From: Candidatus Sysuimicrobiota bacterium CSP1-3 | GTDB taxonomy: Bacteria > Sysuimicrobiota > Sysuimicrobiia > Sysuimicrobiales > Humicultoraceae | NCBI GenBank assembly: GCA_001443485.1 | Contig: LDXQ01000007.1 | Coordinates: 1 to 49,066, forward strand | DNA: 49,066 nt | Reading direction: 5' to 3' | Notes under the pieces: model-generated | Told to the model about the DNA's origin: nothing | Databases searched by the model: none | The model's input: the letters and a program-made list of their open reading frames with translations, nothing else | Program-made: the position numbers and the translations under genes | Part shown: positions 1 to 9,951 of the stretch, piece by piece | How the letters are laid out: each line of letters opens with the position of its first letter | Position numbering within the stretch: position 1 is the stretch's first letter

Positions 1-1
1 C

Positions 2-745
2 GGCAAGAAGATGAGCGGCTCCGCGGGACGGGGTGTCCTGGCGCATGAGTTCCTGGAAATCCTCCGTCCCGAACTGGCGCGCTTTCTCATGGTCCGCTTG
101 CACTACCGAGAGCAGAAGAACTTCGATCCCGGTGGCGAAACCATCCCGCGCCTCTACGACGAGTACGACCGGGCGGCACGTGCGTTCCGGGGAGAGGTGG
201 AAGATCCGGAACTGGCCCGCACCTACTGGTACGCGCGCATCGACGGCGCGCGACTGGACGTCGCCCGCCCCCGCTTCAGCAAGGTGGCCTCCCTGGTGCA
301 GATTCCGTCGGTGGACGTGGAGGAGGCGATCGCGGAGGACAAGGGCGAGGCGCTTTCGGCGGAGGACCGCGAGGAGTTGGCGCAGCGGATCGCCGACGCC
401 CGGCGCTGGCTGGCGCACTACGCCCCGGATGCCTACAAGTTCGAGGTGCAGCGCGCCCTCCCGGCGGCGGTGAATGCGCTCTCGCCGGGGCAACAGGAGT
501 TCCTGGCCCGGCTGGCGGAGGTGGCGGAGCAGGCGGAAGCCTGGCGGGGGGACGTGCTGCACAGCCGGATGCACGATCTCAAAGCCACGATGGGCCTGCC
601 GCCGCAGGAGGCGTTCAGCGCCATCTACCGGGCGTTTCTGGGCAAGGACTCCGGTCCGCAGGCGGGATGGCTGCTCGCCGCCCTGGACCGCGACTTCGCC
701 CTGCGCCGCCTGCGCGAGGCGGCGGGGACCAGGACGGCGTCATGA
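2..745 (+). CDS. lysS: Class I lysyl-tRNA synthetase, C-terminal part (5' end outside window)
   Basis: The reading frame is open from base 2 and lacks its N-terminus. It begins with the class I signature lysine loop KMSGS at 8-22, which in class I synthetases stabilises the aminoacyl-adenylate transition state. The next stretch, with RFLMVRLHYREQKNFDP, is typical of class I LysRS, where the -MVRL- helix follows the active site. The rest is helical and should form the anticodon-binding cage. The enzyme charges tRNA-Lys in the cytoplasm. Class I LysRS is the archaeal-type form, found in only some bacteria and unrelated to the common class II enzyme. The stop codon overlaps the next start in an ATGA, indicating translational coupling. 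Confidence 0.9.
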   Translation, partial: GKKMSGSAGRGVLAHEFLEILRPELARFLMVRLHYREQKNFDPGGETIPRLYDEYDRAARAFRGEVEDPELARTYWYARIDGARLDVARPRFSKVASLVQIPSVDVEEAIAEDKGEALSAEDREELAQRIADARRWLAHYAPDAYKFEVQRALPAAVNALSPGQQEFLARLAEVAEQAEAWRGDVLHSRMHDLKATMGLPPQEAFSAIYRAFLGKDSGPQAGWLLAALDRDFALRRLREAAGTRTAS

Positions 746-1701
746 ACGCGGACCCCCTGCGCATCCTGGTCGTGGCCGACGTGGCCGAGCGCCACCTGTC
801 GATGATCCGCGAGGCGGCGCCGCAGGCGCAGATCGAGCAGACCGTCGATCGGGGGCGCGTGGTGCGCCAGGCCGAGAACGCGGACGTGATCGTGGGATGG
901 AACGTGCCGCGCGAGGCGGTGCAGCAGGCCAAGCACCTGCGTTGGATCCACTCCACCGCGGCGGGGGTGGACCAGTTGCTCCATCCGGAAGTGGTGCAGC
1001 GGGACATCATCGTGACGGACAGCAGCGGCATCCACGCCGAGCCGATCACGGAGCACGTGCTGGCCGTGATGCTGGCCTTCGCCCGCCGGCTGCCGGTGGC
1101 CACCCGCAACCAGATGACGCACCGCTGGGACCGCGCCTCGGTCATCGGCGAGGAATTGTGGGGCAAGACGGTGGGCATCCTCGGCCTGGGCAGCATCGGC
1201 CGGGAGGTGGCCGCGCGCTGCCAGGCCTTCGGCATGCGGGTGATCGGCACCAAGCGCACGCCGGCGGCGGTGCCGCACGTGGACCAGGTGCTGCCGCCCG
1301 ACGGGCTGGACGAGGTGCTGCGTGCGGCCGACTACCTGGTGATCATCCTGCCGCTGACGGAGCAGACCCGGGGGTTGATCGGCGCGCGGGAGTTGGGGTT
1401 GATGAAGCCGACCGCCTACCTGATCAACGTGGCGCGGGGGGCGATCGTGCAGGAGGCGGACCTGATCGCGGCGCTGCGCCCCGGCCGGCTGCGGGGAGCG
1501 GGGCTGGACGTCTTCGAGCGGGAGCCCCTGCCGCAGGACAGCCCCCTGTGGGAGATGGAACAGGTCATCCTCACCCCGCACGTCTCCGGGGCCGTGCCCG
1601 ACTACTACGACCGGGCGCTGCCGCTGTTCTGCGAGAACCTGCGCCGCTTCCTCACCGGGGCGCCGCTGCTCAACATGGTGGACAAACGCCAGGGCTATTG
1701 A
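742..1701 (+). CDS. D-2-hydroxyacid dehydrogenase family protein
   Basis: A 319-residue NAD(P)-dependent D-isomer-specific 2-hydroxyacid dehydrogenase, interconverting 2-oxoacids and D-2-hydroxyacids. The Rossmann motif GLGSIG is at residues 148-153. The catalytic triad appears as Arg232 (NVARG), Glu261 (VFEREP) and His280 (LTPHVSG). The ATG at 742 overlaps the lysS stop (ATGA), which fixes the start; the upstream extension in this frame is a shadow of lysS. The substrate cannot be read from sequence. A second, glyoxylate-reductase-like family member lies at 41076-42068. Confidence 0.88.
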   Translation: MNADPLRILVVADVAERHLSMIREAAPQAQIEQTVDRGRVVRQAENADVIVGWNVPREAVQQAKHLRWIHSTAAGVDQLLHPEVVQRDIIVTDSSGIHAEPITEHVLAVMLAFARRLPVATRNQMTHRWDRASVIGEELWGKTVGILGLGSIGREVAARCQAFGMRVIGTKRTPAAVPHVDQVLPPDGLDEVLRAADYLVIILPLTEQTRGLIGARELGLMKPTAYLINVARGAIVQEADLIAALRPGRLRGAGLDVFEREPLPQDSPLWEMEQVILTPHVSGAVPDYYDRALPLFCENLRRFLTGAPLLNMVDKRQGY

Positions 1702-1710
1702 GGTGCGTGT

Positions 1711-3801
1711 GTGAAGCCGTATCCAGCGGACAAGATCCACAACGTCGCCGTGGTGGGACACGGCGGCACAGGCAAGACCTCGCTTGTCGAAGCGATGCTC
1801 TTCGTGGCCAAGGCGATCGACCGCCTGGGGCGCGTGGACGAGGGCACGACGGCCACCGACTTCGACGCCGAAGAGGTGCGGCGCAAGCACACGATCAACG
1901 CCTCGCTGGCGCCGCTGGAGTGGCGGGAGCGGAAGGTCAATCTGATCGACACACCGGGCTATCCCGACTTCATCGCCGAGATGGTCGCCCCGCTGCGGGT
2001 CTGCGAAGGGGCGCTCATCGTGGTGGACGCGGTGGCCGGGGTGGAGGTGCAGACGGAGAAGGCGTGGAGCAACGCCGATGAGAGCCGCACCAGCCGTCTC
2101 GTCGTGGTCAACCGCCTCGATCGGGAGAACGCCGTCTTCGCCCGCACGGTGGAAGGGCTGGCGGCGAAGTTCGGCACCCGCGTCGTCCCCCTGCAGATCC
2201 CTATCGGCGCGGAGGCACAGTTCCGGGGCGCGGTCGACCTGCTGCACATGACGGCCTATACCTGGGCGGACGGCGAGCCCGCGGTCGGCGAGATCCCGGC
2301 CGACCTGAACGCGGAAGCCGAGGCGGCCCGGGAGCGTCTGGTGGAGGCGGCGGCCGAGAGCGACGATGCGCTGACAGAGAAGTATCTAGAGGAAGGGACG
2401 CTATCGCAGGAGGACCTGGAGCGCGGGCTGCACCTGGGGGTGCGGGCGGGCACACTCGTTCCCGTCCTCTGCGCTGCCGGCCTGCGCACCATCGGCATCG
2501 CGCCGATTCTCGACGCCGTCGTCACCCTGCTGCCCACGCCGCCGGAGGCGGGCCCGGTGGTGGGGCAGAAGCCGGGGAGCGGCGAGGAGGTGCGGCGTGA
2601 GCCCAGCGCGGATGCGCCGCTCGCCGCGCTCGTCTTCAAGACCATGGCCGACCCCTATGTAGGCAAGCTCTCCTACTTCCGCGTCTACACCGGGCGCTTT
2701 TCCAGCGACACCCCGGTGTACAACGCCACGCGTGACAAGTTGGAGCGGGTGGGCACGCTCTACTATCTGCGCGGGAAGCAGCAGGAGGCGGTGGGCCAGA
2801 TCGCCGCCGGGGACATGGGCGCGGTGGCGAAGCTCGCGGAGACGGCTACGGGCAACACCCTCTGCGCCAAGGAGGCGCCGGTCGTGCTGCCGCCGGTGCA
2901 GTTCCCCAAGCCGGCGATCACGCTGGCGATCGAGCCGAAGACGCGCGCCGACGAGGACAAACTGGCGAACGCCCTGCACCGCCTGGCCGAGGAGGATCCC
3001 ACCGTCCGGGTGCACCGCGACGGCGAGATGAAGCAGACCGTGATCTCCGGGATGGGGGAGTCTCACCTGGAGATCATCGCCGACCGCTTGAAGCGCAAGT
3101 TCGGCGTCGAAGTGACCCTCACGGTGCCGCGCGTGGCCTACCGGGAGACGATCAGGAAGAAGGCCGCGGCGCAGGGACGCTACGTCAAGCAGACCGGCGG
3201 CCGGGGGCAGTACGGGGTCTGCAGCCTGGAGCTCGAGCCGCAGCCGCGCGGCGGCGGGTTCGAGTTCGTGGACGAGATCTTCGGTGGGGCCATCCCCAAC
3301 CAGTTCATCACCTCGGTGGAGAAGGGCGTGCGCAAGGCGCTGGAAGAGGGGGTGCTGGCCGGATATCCGGTGGTGGACGTGCGGGTGCGCCTGGTGGACG
3401 GCAAGTACCACCCGGTGGACTCCTCGGACATCGCCTTCCAGATCGCCGGCTCGATGGGATTCAAGGAGGCGGCCGCGGAGGCGCAGCTGGTGCTGCTGGA
3501 GCCGGTGATGAACGTCTCCGTGCGCGTCCCCGAGGAGTTCATGGGCGACATCATCGGCGACCTGAACGCCAAGCGGGCGCGGATTTCCGGCATGGAGCCC
3601 CAGGGGGACGGGACGACGGTGGTGAAGGCCCAGGTGCCGCAGGCGGAGACGCTGCGCTACGCCAGCGACCTGCGCTCCATCACCGGCGGCCGTGGGACTT
3701 TTGAGCTGGAGTCCTCCCACTACGAGGAGGTCCCCGCCCACGTCGCGGAGCGGGTCGTGGCGGAGGCGAAGAAGCAGAAGGCGGCGGCCGCGGGCCATTG
3801 A
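1711..3801 (+). CDS. Elongation factor G-like translational GTPase
   Basis: A 696-residue protein with full EF-G architecture. It has a P-loop GHGGTGKT (residues 16-23), the G3 motif DTPGY (80-84), and a G4 motif NRLD (134-137) instead of the usual NKxD. Domain II and domains III-V follow, including a GGRGQYG stretch typical of domain IV and a C-terminal domain with SITGGRGTFE. It should act on the ribosome in translocation or recycling. The divergent G4 and switch regions suggest the EF-G2/EF-G-like subgroup rather than the main fusA, which usually sits with rpsL, rpsG and tuf. The GTG start at 1711 is 9 nt after the previous stop. dnaG follows 9 nt downstream, so co-transcription is likely. 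Confidence 0.85.
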   Translation: MKPYPADKIHNVAVVGHGGTGKTSLVEAMLFVAKAIDRLGRVDEGTTATDFDAEEVRRKHTINASLAPLEWRERKVNLIDTPGYPDFIAEMVAPLRVCEGALIVVDAVAGVEVQTEKAWSNADESRTSRLVVVNRLDRENAVFARTVEGLAAKFGTRVVPLQIPIGAEAQFRGAVDLLHMTAYTWADGEPAVGEIPADLNAEAEAARERLVEAAAESDDALTEKYLEEGTLSQEDLERGLHLGVRAGTLVPVLCAAGLRTIGIAPILDAVVTLLPTPPEAGPVVGQKPGSGEEVRREPSADAPLAALVFKTMADPYVGKLSYFRVYTGRFSSDTPVYNATRDKLERVGTLYYLRGKQQEAVGQIAAGDMGAVAKLAETATGNTLCAKEAPVVLPPVQFPKPAITLAIEPKTRADEDKLANALHRLAEEDPTVRVHRDGEMKQTVISGMGESHLEIIADRLKRKFGVEVTLTVPRVAYRETIRKKAAAQGRYVKQTGGRGQYGVCSLELEPQPRGGGFEFVDEIFGGAIPNQFITSVEKGVRKALEEGVLAGYPVVDVRVRLVDGKYHPVDSSDIAFQIAGSMGFKEAAAEAQLVLLEPVMNVSVRVPEEFMGDIIGDLNAKRARISGMEPQGDGTTVVKAQVPQAETLRYASDLRSITGGRGTFELESSHYEEVPAHVAERVVAEAKKQKAAAAGH

Positions 3802-3810
3802 CGGTGTGCG

Positions 3811-6759
3811 ATGCGTGAAAGGCTGGGGGCGGCGAGGGACGAGATCCGCCAGCGGATCAATCTGGTGGAACTTGTTTCGCAGCATGTTGCCCTGAAGAAG
3901 GCGGGGCGCCAGTACAAAGGCCTCTGTCCCTTCCATCAGGAGAAGACGCCCTCGTTCCACGTCGACCGGGAGAGAGGCCTTTGGTACTGTTTTGGTTGCT
4001 TCCCCCCAGGCCAGCTGGTGAAGACCCCTTTTGGCTACCACCCCATTGAGACACTCACTGATGAGCACCCCATAGTTTCCGGGCAGGGGAACTACCAACG
4101 TGTGCTTGCAACCCACGCGCGAGATTACAACGGTGACTTGATCGAGATCGTTACCCGAAAGATCCGAAGGCCCGTCAGGTTGACCGCCGACCACGAGGTC
4201 TTTATCGTCCGCCCCACGGCGCGTCACGAAACGCGTTTCAAGTACTTTGCCAGGCGATTCCGGGCGTACTTGAGGCGATACGAGGATGACCCCGGTTACT
4301 ACTTCCGCAAAATCGCGAAATGGCTCCCCATCCGAAAGATGGAGGCCACGGAACTACGAGTTGGCGATTTGCTTCTTTATCCAATCAATGATCGGGTAAG
4401 CCGAGTTGAGCAAATTGACCTGGAAGACTACGTGTCAGCGCGAGGAACCCGTGGGAAGCGACCGGCGCGTCTCCCAGTCGTTCCGGTCAGCGAAGACTTC
4501 CTCCGTCTGATCGGCTATTTCATCGCAGAAGGAAGCACCCATCGAGCCTATGTCCGGTTCAGCCTAGGGAATCACGAGGAGGTGTTCGCCAGCGAGATCA
4601 TCAGACTGATCAAATCTCTCCTGGGGATTCGCTCGGGTGTTCACCGGCGGCGAAGCCCAAGCTCGGGACTGGAGATCACAGCATGCCATGCCGCACTAGC
4701 CAATGCCTTCGCCAACCTGTGCGGCCGTGGTGCAGAGGAGAAGCATATTCCCTTCGTTTTCCAGGAATTGCCCCCTTCCCAGAAGCGCATCCTAGTCGAG
4801 GCCATTGCCCGGGGTGATGGCACGCAGTCAGTCGCAAACCAGTCTAGCCATACACGCCGTTCGATTACAACCGTCTCCCCCGTGCTTGCGGAACAGGTGG
4901 TCGACTTCCTTCTTGCATTAGGTCGTTTCCCTAGCGTCCAACTGAGAGAGCCGAGGCGCGACCGGCAGGGGGTGGTCCACAGGGAGGCTTACACGATTCA
5001 ATGGTCGGAGGACGCGCGTGCGCGATATGACCTCGTCTACCGTACGGATAATGGGAGACGATATTGGCTTCTGCCCATAGAACGGTTAGGGAAATTGAGA
5101 TATCGCGGTCCTGTGTACAACCTGACGGTGGAAAAAGATCACTCCTATATTGTGTCCCACATCGCCGTTGCGAACTGCGGTCAGGGCGGCGACGCCTTCG
5201 ATTTCGTCATGCGCACCGGCAACCTCTCCTTCCCCGAGGCGCTGGAGCAGCTGGCCGCGCGCACCGGCGTGCGGTTGGAGCGTAGCCCGGAGGAGGGGCA
5301 GGACCGCTCGGAGCGGGAGCAGATGCTGCGGGCGCTGGACGCGGCGGCGGCGTTCTACCGGGAGCAGCTGGCCGGCGACGCCGGGCAGGTGGCCCGCGCG
5401 TACTTAGAGCAGCGTGGCGTGGACGCGCAGACGCGAGAGCGGTTCGGCCTGGGCGCCGCGCCGCAGGCTTGGGATGCGCTGTTGCGCCACCTGCGCGGCC
5501 GCGGGTACCCGGTCGCGCTGCTGGAGCGCGCCGGCCTGGTGCAGGCGCGCAGCGGGGGAGAGGGGCACTTCGACTTCCTGCGCCACCGCCTGATCTTCCC
5601 AATCCAGGACCTGCAGGACCGCACCGTCGCGTTCGGCGGCCGGGCACTGGACGACGCCACGCCCAAGTACCTGAACTCCCGCGAGTCGCCCGCGTTCAAC
5701 AAAGGGAGGATGCTCTACGCCCTCAACTGGGCGCGGGAGGCGATCCGGGAGGCGGGCGAGGTCGTCATCGTGGAAGGGTACATGGATGTTGTGACCTGCC
5801 ACCAGGTCGGCATCCGCCACGCCGTGGCGTCGCTGGGGACGGCGCTTACCCCGGACCACGTCCTGCTGCTGAAGCGCTTCGCGCCGCGGGCGGTGGTGGT
5901 CTATGACCCCGACGCGGCGGGCATGGCCGCCAGCGAACGGGGGCTACACCTCTTCGAGGAGGCGGAACTGCCGGTGCGGGTGGCGGCGCTGCCCCAGGGG
6001 CGAGATCCCGACTCCTTCCTCCGCCAGGAAGGCCCGGAGAAATTCCGGACGATTCTGGCCACTGCCCTTTCCATGTTCGACTATCAGGTAGCCCAGGCCC
6101 TCTCCCGCCACGACCCCCGCACCTTAGAAGGAAAGATCGCGTTCGTCGACGAATTGCTGCCTGTTCTAGGGTCGGTGGCAAACCCGGTCCGCCAGTCCGA
6201 ATACCTGCGGGCCCTCGCGGAGCGGTTCAAAGTTTCCGAGGATGCGCTGCGCCAGCGCCTCGTCGCTCTCAGACGGTCGGGCCGGGGCGCGGCGAAGCCG
6301 CCAGAGCCGTCGGCCGTCCAGGGCACCAAACGGTTCCGGGCGGAGCGGCTGCTTGTGCACATGATGGTGCAGGCGCCGGAGGCCCGGAAGGTCGTTCGCC
6401 GAGACCTCTCGGTCGAGGATTTCCTCGATCCCCTCCACCGCAATCTGGCGCAGGTCTTGCTGGACGCGGATGCGCCGGCGGAGGCGCTGAAGGACCGCCT
6501 GGCCGACCAGGAGAGCGTGGCCTTGCTGACGCGGCTGCTCTTCGAGCCGCTCGGGGTCGCGGAGAAGGACGAGGAGAAGGTCTTGCTCGGCAACATCACC
6601 ACCCTCCGCCGGGTGGAGGTGGAGGAGAGACTCCGCGAACTGCGGCGGCGGCTGGCCGAGGCGGAGGCGGTGGGGAACGAGGAAGAGGTCGCGAACCTGC
6701 AGCGGGCGATTTGGGCGCTGCGTAGCCAGGAGCCGCGACCACAGGAGGCGCCGCGCTAA
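3811..6759 (+). CDS. dnaG: DNA primase DnaG precursor containing an intein
   Basis: Primase synthesises RNA primers for replication. The 982-codon frame is too long for DnaG (about 600) because a 393-residue intein (3997-5175) interrupts it; the spliced protein would be 589 residues. The N-terminal CHC2 zinc ribbon has Cys39 and His42 (CPFH) and Cys60. The fourth ligand is the Cys after the intein (codon 5176-5178), giving CFGCGQGGD after splicing. The TOPRIM core follows with VEGYMD (catalytic Glu) and YDPDAAG, then a helical C-terminal helicase-binding region. It lies between an EF-G-like gene and the sigma factor gene, matching the classical dnaG-rpoD pairing. Splicing is inferred from motifs only, but without it the zinc ribbon is broken. 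Confidence 0.95.
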   Translation: MRERLGAARDEIRQRINLVELVSQHVALKKAGRQYKGLCPFHQEKTPSFHVDRERGLWYCFGCFPPGQLVKTPFGYHPIETLTDEHPIVSGQGNYQRVLATHARDYNGDLIEIVTRKIRRPVRLTADHEVFIVRPTARHETRFKYFARRFRAYLRRYEDDPGYYFRKIAKWLPIRKMEATELRVGDLLLYPINDRVSRVEQIDLEDYVSARGTRGKRPARLPVVPVSEDFLRLIGYFIAEGSTHRAYVRFSLGNHEEVFASEIIRLIKSLLGIRSGVHRRRSPSSGLEITACHAALANAFANLCGRGAEEKHIPFVFQELPPSQKRILVEAIARGDGTQSVANQSSHTRRSITTVSPVLAEQVVDFLLALGRFPSVQLREPRRDRQGVVHREAYTIQWSEDARARYDLVYRTDNGRRYWLLPIERLGKLRYRGPVYNLTVEKDHSYIVSHIAVANCGQGGDAFDFVMRTGNLSFPEALEQLAARTGVRLERSPEEGQDRSEREQMLRALDAAAAFYREQLAGDAGQVARAYLEQRGVDAQTRERFGLGAAPQAWDALLRHLRGRGYPVALLERAGLVQARSGGEGHFDFLRHRLIFPIQDLQDRTVAFGGRALDDATPKYLNSRESPAFNKGRMLYALNWAREAIREAGEVVIVEGYMDVVTCHQVGIRHAVASLGTALTPDHVLLLKRFAPRAVVVYDPDAAGMAASERGLHLFEEAELPVRVAALPQGRDPDSFLRQEGPEKFRTILATALSMFDYQVAQALSRHDPRTLEGKIAFVDELLPVLGSVANPVRQSEYLRALAERFKVSEDALRQRLVALRRSGRGAAKPPEPSAVQGTKRFRAERLLVHMMVQAPEARKVVRRDLSVEDFLDPLHRNLAQVLLDADAPAEALKDRLADQESVALLTRLLFEPLGVAEKDEEKVLLGNITTLRRVEVEERLRELRRRLAEAEAVGNEEEVANLQRAIWALRSQEPRPQEAPR
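3997..5175 (+). other. Intein with LAGLIDADG endonuclease, inserted in the DnaG zinc ribbon
   Basis: The 393-residue insert begins with Cys1 (codon 3997-3999, [13 protein letters not shown]) and ends with Asn393 (VAN, codon 5173-5175) followed by extein Cys+1. Block B is TADHEVFIV, with the usual T-x-x-H. Block F reads [21 protein letters not shown]. Two dodecapeptides, [10 protein letters not shown] near 4507-4536 and [10 protein letters not shown] near 4792-4821, keep their acidic residues (Glu, Asp), so the homing endonuclease may be active. The penultimate residue is Ala, not the common His. The insert is visibly less GC-rich than the flanking primase codons, suggesting separate acquisition. 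Removing it restores the ungapped family sequence, which fixes both splice points. Confidence 0.93.
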
Positions 6760-6775
6760 GCGCGGCCCGAGGAGC

Positions 6776-7897
<1,122 letters not shown>

Positions 7898-7925
7898 ATC
7901 CAGCCGGCGAGGTGGGGAGGAACTG

Positions 7926-7962
7926 AAAGGGAGGGGGAGCCCCTCCCTTTCTTCGTTCTTTC
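7926..7962 (+). terminator. Rho-independent terminator after rpoD
   Basis: A perfect 11-bp stem, AAAGGGAGGGG (7926-7936) with CCCCTCCCTTT (7940-7950), has a 3-nt loop and is followed by the pyrimidine tract CTTCGTTCTTTC. It lies 29 nt after the rpoD stop and just before the convergent gene ending at 7974. The opposite strand has no T-run after the stem, so it should act mainly on the + strand. Confidence 0.9.
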
Positions 7963-7973
7963 GGCCCGCGACG

Positions 7974-9656
7974 TTACGGGCCGACCGTGAGCTTTGTCGT
8001 ATAGATGCTCTGGTTTCTGTTGCCGACGCTGTTGGTCGCGCCGGGGCCTGGGATCAGGTCGCACTGCCCAGCGGGCACGTCGCGGTTGTCGGTCCAGACG
8101 ACGTGCACGATGTGGTTCGCCCCGTCCCAGCGGGCGTCCAGTTCGATGTAGTCGCCGTGGAAGGCGACACTGCCACTACCAAACATCTGGCAGTTTCCCT
8201 CATGAGACACGCCGGTGACCCTCGTCTCGGCATCAAATGCGGGCCAGGTGAACCCGTTGCAGTTGGTGCAGCGGTAGTAGACGTCGAGGGCCTCGTTGCC
8301 GGCCGTCACGCTGTTCCGGAAGTCGTACCAGGCCGCGTGCAGGGCGCCCTGAGAAACCTCGATCGTCGGCCAGATCTGATGTCGTGACCCGGGGTCGGTG
8401 TTCACCTGCACAGGTGCTCCCCAGGTCGCGCCGCCGTCCGTCGATCGGGCGGCGTAGATGTCGTAGTCGCCGGCGAAACTCTGGTAGGCGACGTAGACGA
8501 TATTGGGGTTCACATTGTCCGTGGCGATGAACGCGAAGGTGGGCGTGCGGAAGGCCACGCCGGGCGCCTGGGGCGCAGAGATCGCCGCCACGTTCACCGG
8601 GTTCGTCCAGTGGGCTCCACAGTCGGTCGACTTGACCATCTGGATCGACGCAACGTCCGAGTTCGTCGTGAAGGTGCGGTACGCGACGTAGATCGTGCCG
8701 TTGGGAGCCACGGCGATGTCGGATCCCTGGGTTCGCACCGTCCCGGCCCGACCGCCGGTGGAGATGACCCGCGGGCTGGAGAAGCTAGCCCCGCCGTTCG
8801 TCGAGCGGCTGAACACGATAGGGAACGCCCCGCCCAAGCCACGGAAACTGGTGAAGCTCACATACACGCTCCCGGCGCATGGGCTGGCCGCGGCCGGATT
8901 CAGGTCGATCTCCATCCATTCTTTGTCCACGAAGATCCCCGCGAAGCCGAAGGGCTGGTTAGGGACGGCGAAGCCGACGGCGCCGCGGTCCACGATGGCC
9001 GTGCCCGCATACGTGAAGTGCGGCGGTGAACCCGCCGTCGTTGTCGTGCTCGCCGTTGCCGCGGTGCCTGGAGTGAAGTTGTACTTGGCGACATAGACGA
9101 CGTTGTCGACCGGCCGGTCCGGCTGGTCGAAGTTGCGGTTGAAGGCGATGCCGGCGACATACAGGTTGCCGGCCGCATCAAACCGGACGACCGGGTCGCC
9201 CGACCCATCGAGGTTCTTCAGCGGCGAGTTAACCCCGTCGCTGGAAGTGTCGGTGGGGAACCCGGGGACCATCGTGTTGTAGCCGTTGGGGAACGGCGCA
9301 GCGCCGAACCAGGTTGTTCCGCTGTTGAAGGAGAGGTAGACGGGCATCCAGGCATCGCCGAAGTGTGGAACCATGCGGTAGTCGTTGGACGCCGCGGCGA
9401 TGATGTCTCCGACCGCGCCACCTGGAGGGGCCATCGGGCTGATGGCCACCGTGGGCTCGTTGGACTGGCGGTTCCTGGCGTCCCTGCTCGGCGTGGTGGC
9501 CGCAGTGCCACCATCGACGTTGTTGTTATCATCGGTGACCTTGACGTTAGGCCCGACGCCGGCGTGGCCGGCAAAGATACTGGGCGCGGTGATGAGGCTT
9601 AACGCCGCGACCACAGTCAACAGGATCTGTACGTGCCGGTGAACGCGAGAAGACAT
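7974..9656 (-). CDS. Secreted Asp-box (BNR) beta-propeller protein
   Basis: A 560-residue protein with an N-terminal signal peptide (basic HRHVQ, then a hydrophobic run ending near SIFAGHA). Several Asp-box turns of form S-x-D-x-G-x-x-W recur (STNGGASF, STDCGAHW, STDGGATW), typical of sialidase-like beta-propellers. No full set of sialidase catalytic residues was recognised, so an enzymatic role is not claimed. The ATG at 9656 was chosen because GGGGGTGAG lies about 8 nt upstream; a GTG at 9668 sits too close to that site. It is a paralogue of the next minus-strand gene (9952-11598): both carry an NEPxxAxxP motif after the signal region. It is probably extracellular. Confidence 0.8.
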   Translation of the reverse strand: MSSRVHRHVQILLTVVAALSLITAPSIFAGHAGVGPNVKVTDDNNNVDGGTAATTPSRDARNRQSNEPTVAISPMAPPGGAVGDIIAAASNDYRMVPHFGDAWMPVYLSFNSGTTWFGAAPFPNGYNTMVPGFPTDTSSDGVNSPLKNLDGSGDPVVRFDAAGNLYVAGIAFNRNFDQPDRPVDNVVYVAKYNFTPGTAATASTTTTAGSPPHFTYAGTAIVDRGAVGFAVPNQPFGFAGIFVDKEWMEIDLNPAAASPCAGSVYVSFTSFRGLGGAFPIVFSRSTNGGASFSSPRVISTGGRAGTVRTQGSDIAVAPNGTIYVAYRTFTTNSDVASIQMVKSTDCGAHWTNPVNVAAISAPQAPGVAFRTPTFAFIATDNVNPNIVYVAYQSFAGDYDIYAARSTDGGATWGAPVQVNTDPGSRHQIWPTIEVSQGALHAAWYDFRNSVTAGNEALDVYYRCTNCNGFTWPAFDAETRVTGVSHEGNCQMFGSGSVAFHGDYIELDARWDGANHIVHVVWTDNRDVPAGQCDLIPGPGATNSVGNRNQSIYTTKLTVGP

Positions 9657-9668
9657 ACAGGCTCTCAC

Positions 9669-9951
9669 CCCCTATGATGTCTGAAACGAGACCGGGCTCT
9701 CTCACCTCCTCCGGTGAAGGGTTTTCGCGGAAAGCGCTCGGGTGGTCTGGCCTCGGGTGGTCTGGCCTGAGAGAATAGCCATTCAATTCGGGAAGGTCGG
9801 GGTGTTATTCCTCCGTCGGCGGCTGGAAAACTGAACGCGCGCGGCTGCCCTGCAGGATCATGGATAATTCTACGCAGGTTTGAGGCGCATTTCATCCGCT
9901 GGCGATCGCAGCCCGTCGCTGGACTCCCTCCGCTTACTGGAAGAGTCGTGT
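9669..9951. other. Intergenic region between the two propeller genes
   Basis: About 280 bases separate two minus-strand genes. The region holds a perfect tandem 15-bp repeat (9737-9766) and a hexamer TAGAAT on the minus strand near 9866-9871 that could be a -10 box without a clear -35. No RNA gene or credible ORF was seen. Confidence 0.5.
9737..9766. repeat. Tandem 15-bp repeat, two perfect copies
   Basis: CTCGGGTGGTCTGGC occurs at 9737-9751 and again at 9752-9766, followed directly by CTGAGAGA. A closely similar segment, GTGGTCTGGTCTGAGAGA, occurs at 48436-48453. Function is unknown; an operator or the trace of an inserted element are both possible. Confidence 0.7.

Noticed and set aside
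2401-4227. A 608-codon minus-strand frame across the EF-G-like gene and dnaG
   Set aside because: The opposite strand carries unmistakable EF-G and primase motifs; the minus translation is His/Leu/Arg-rich without any domain.
7994-9602. Several plus-strand frames opposite the 7974-9656 propeller gene
   Set aside because: They have no ribosome-binding sites, Arg-rich or repetitive composition and no family motifs; they are shadows of a high-GC gene.
9737-9766. CRISPR array
   Set aside because: Only two adjacent 15-bp copies without spacers and no cas genes.
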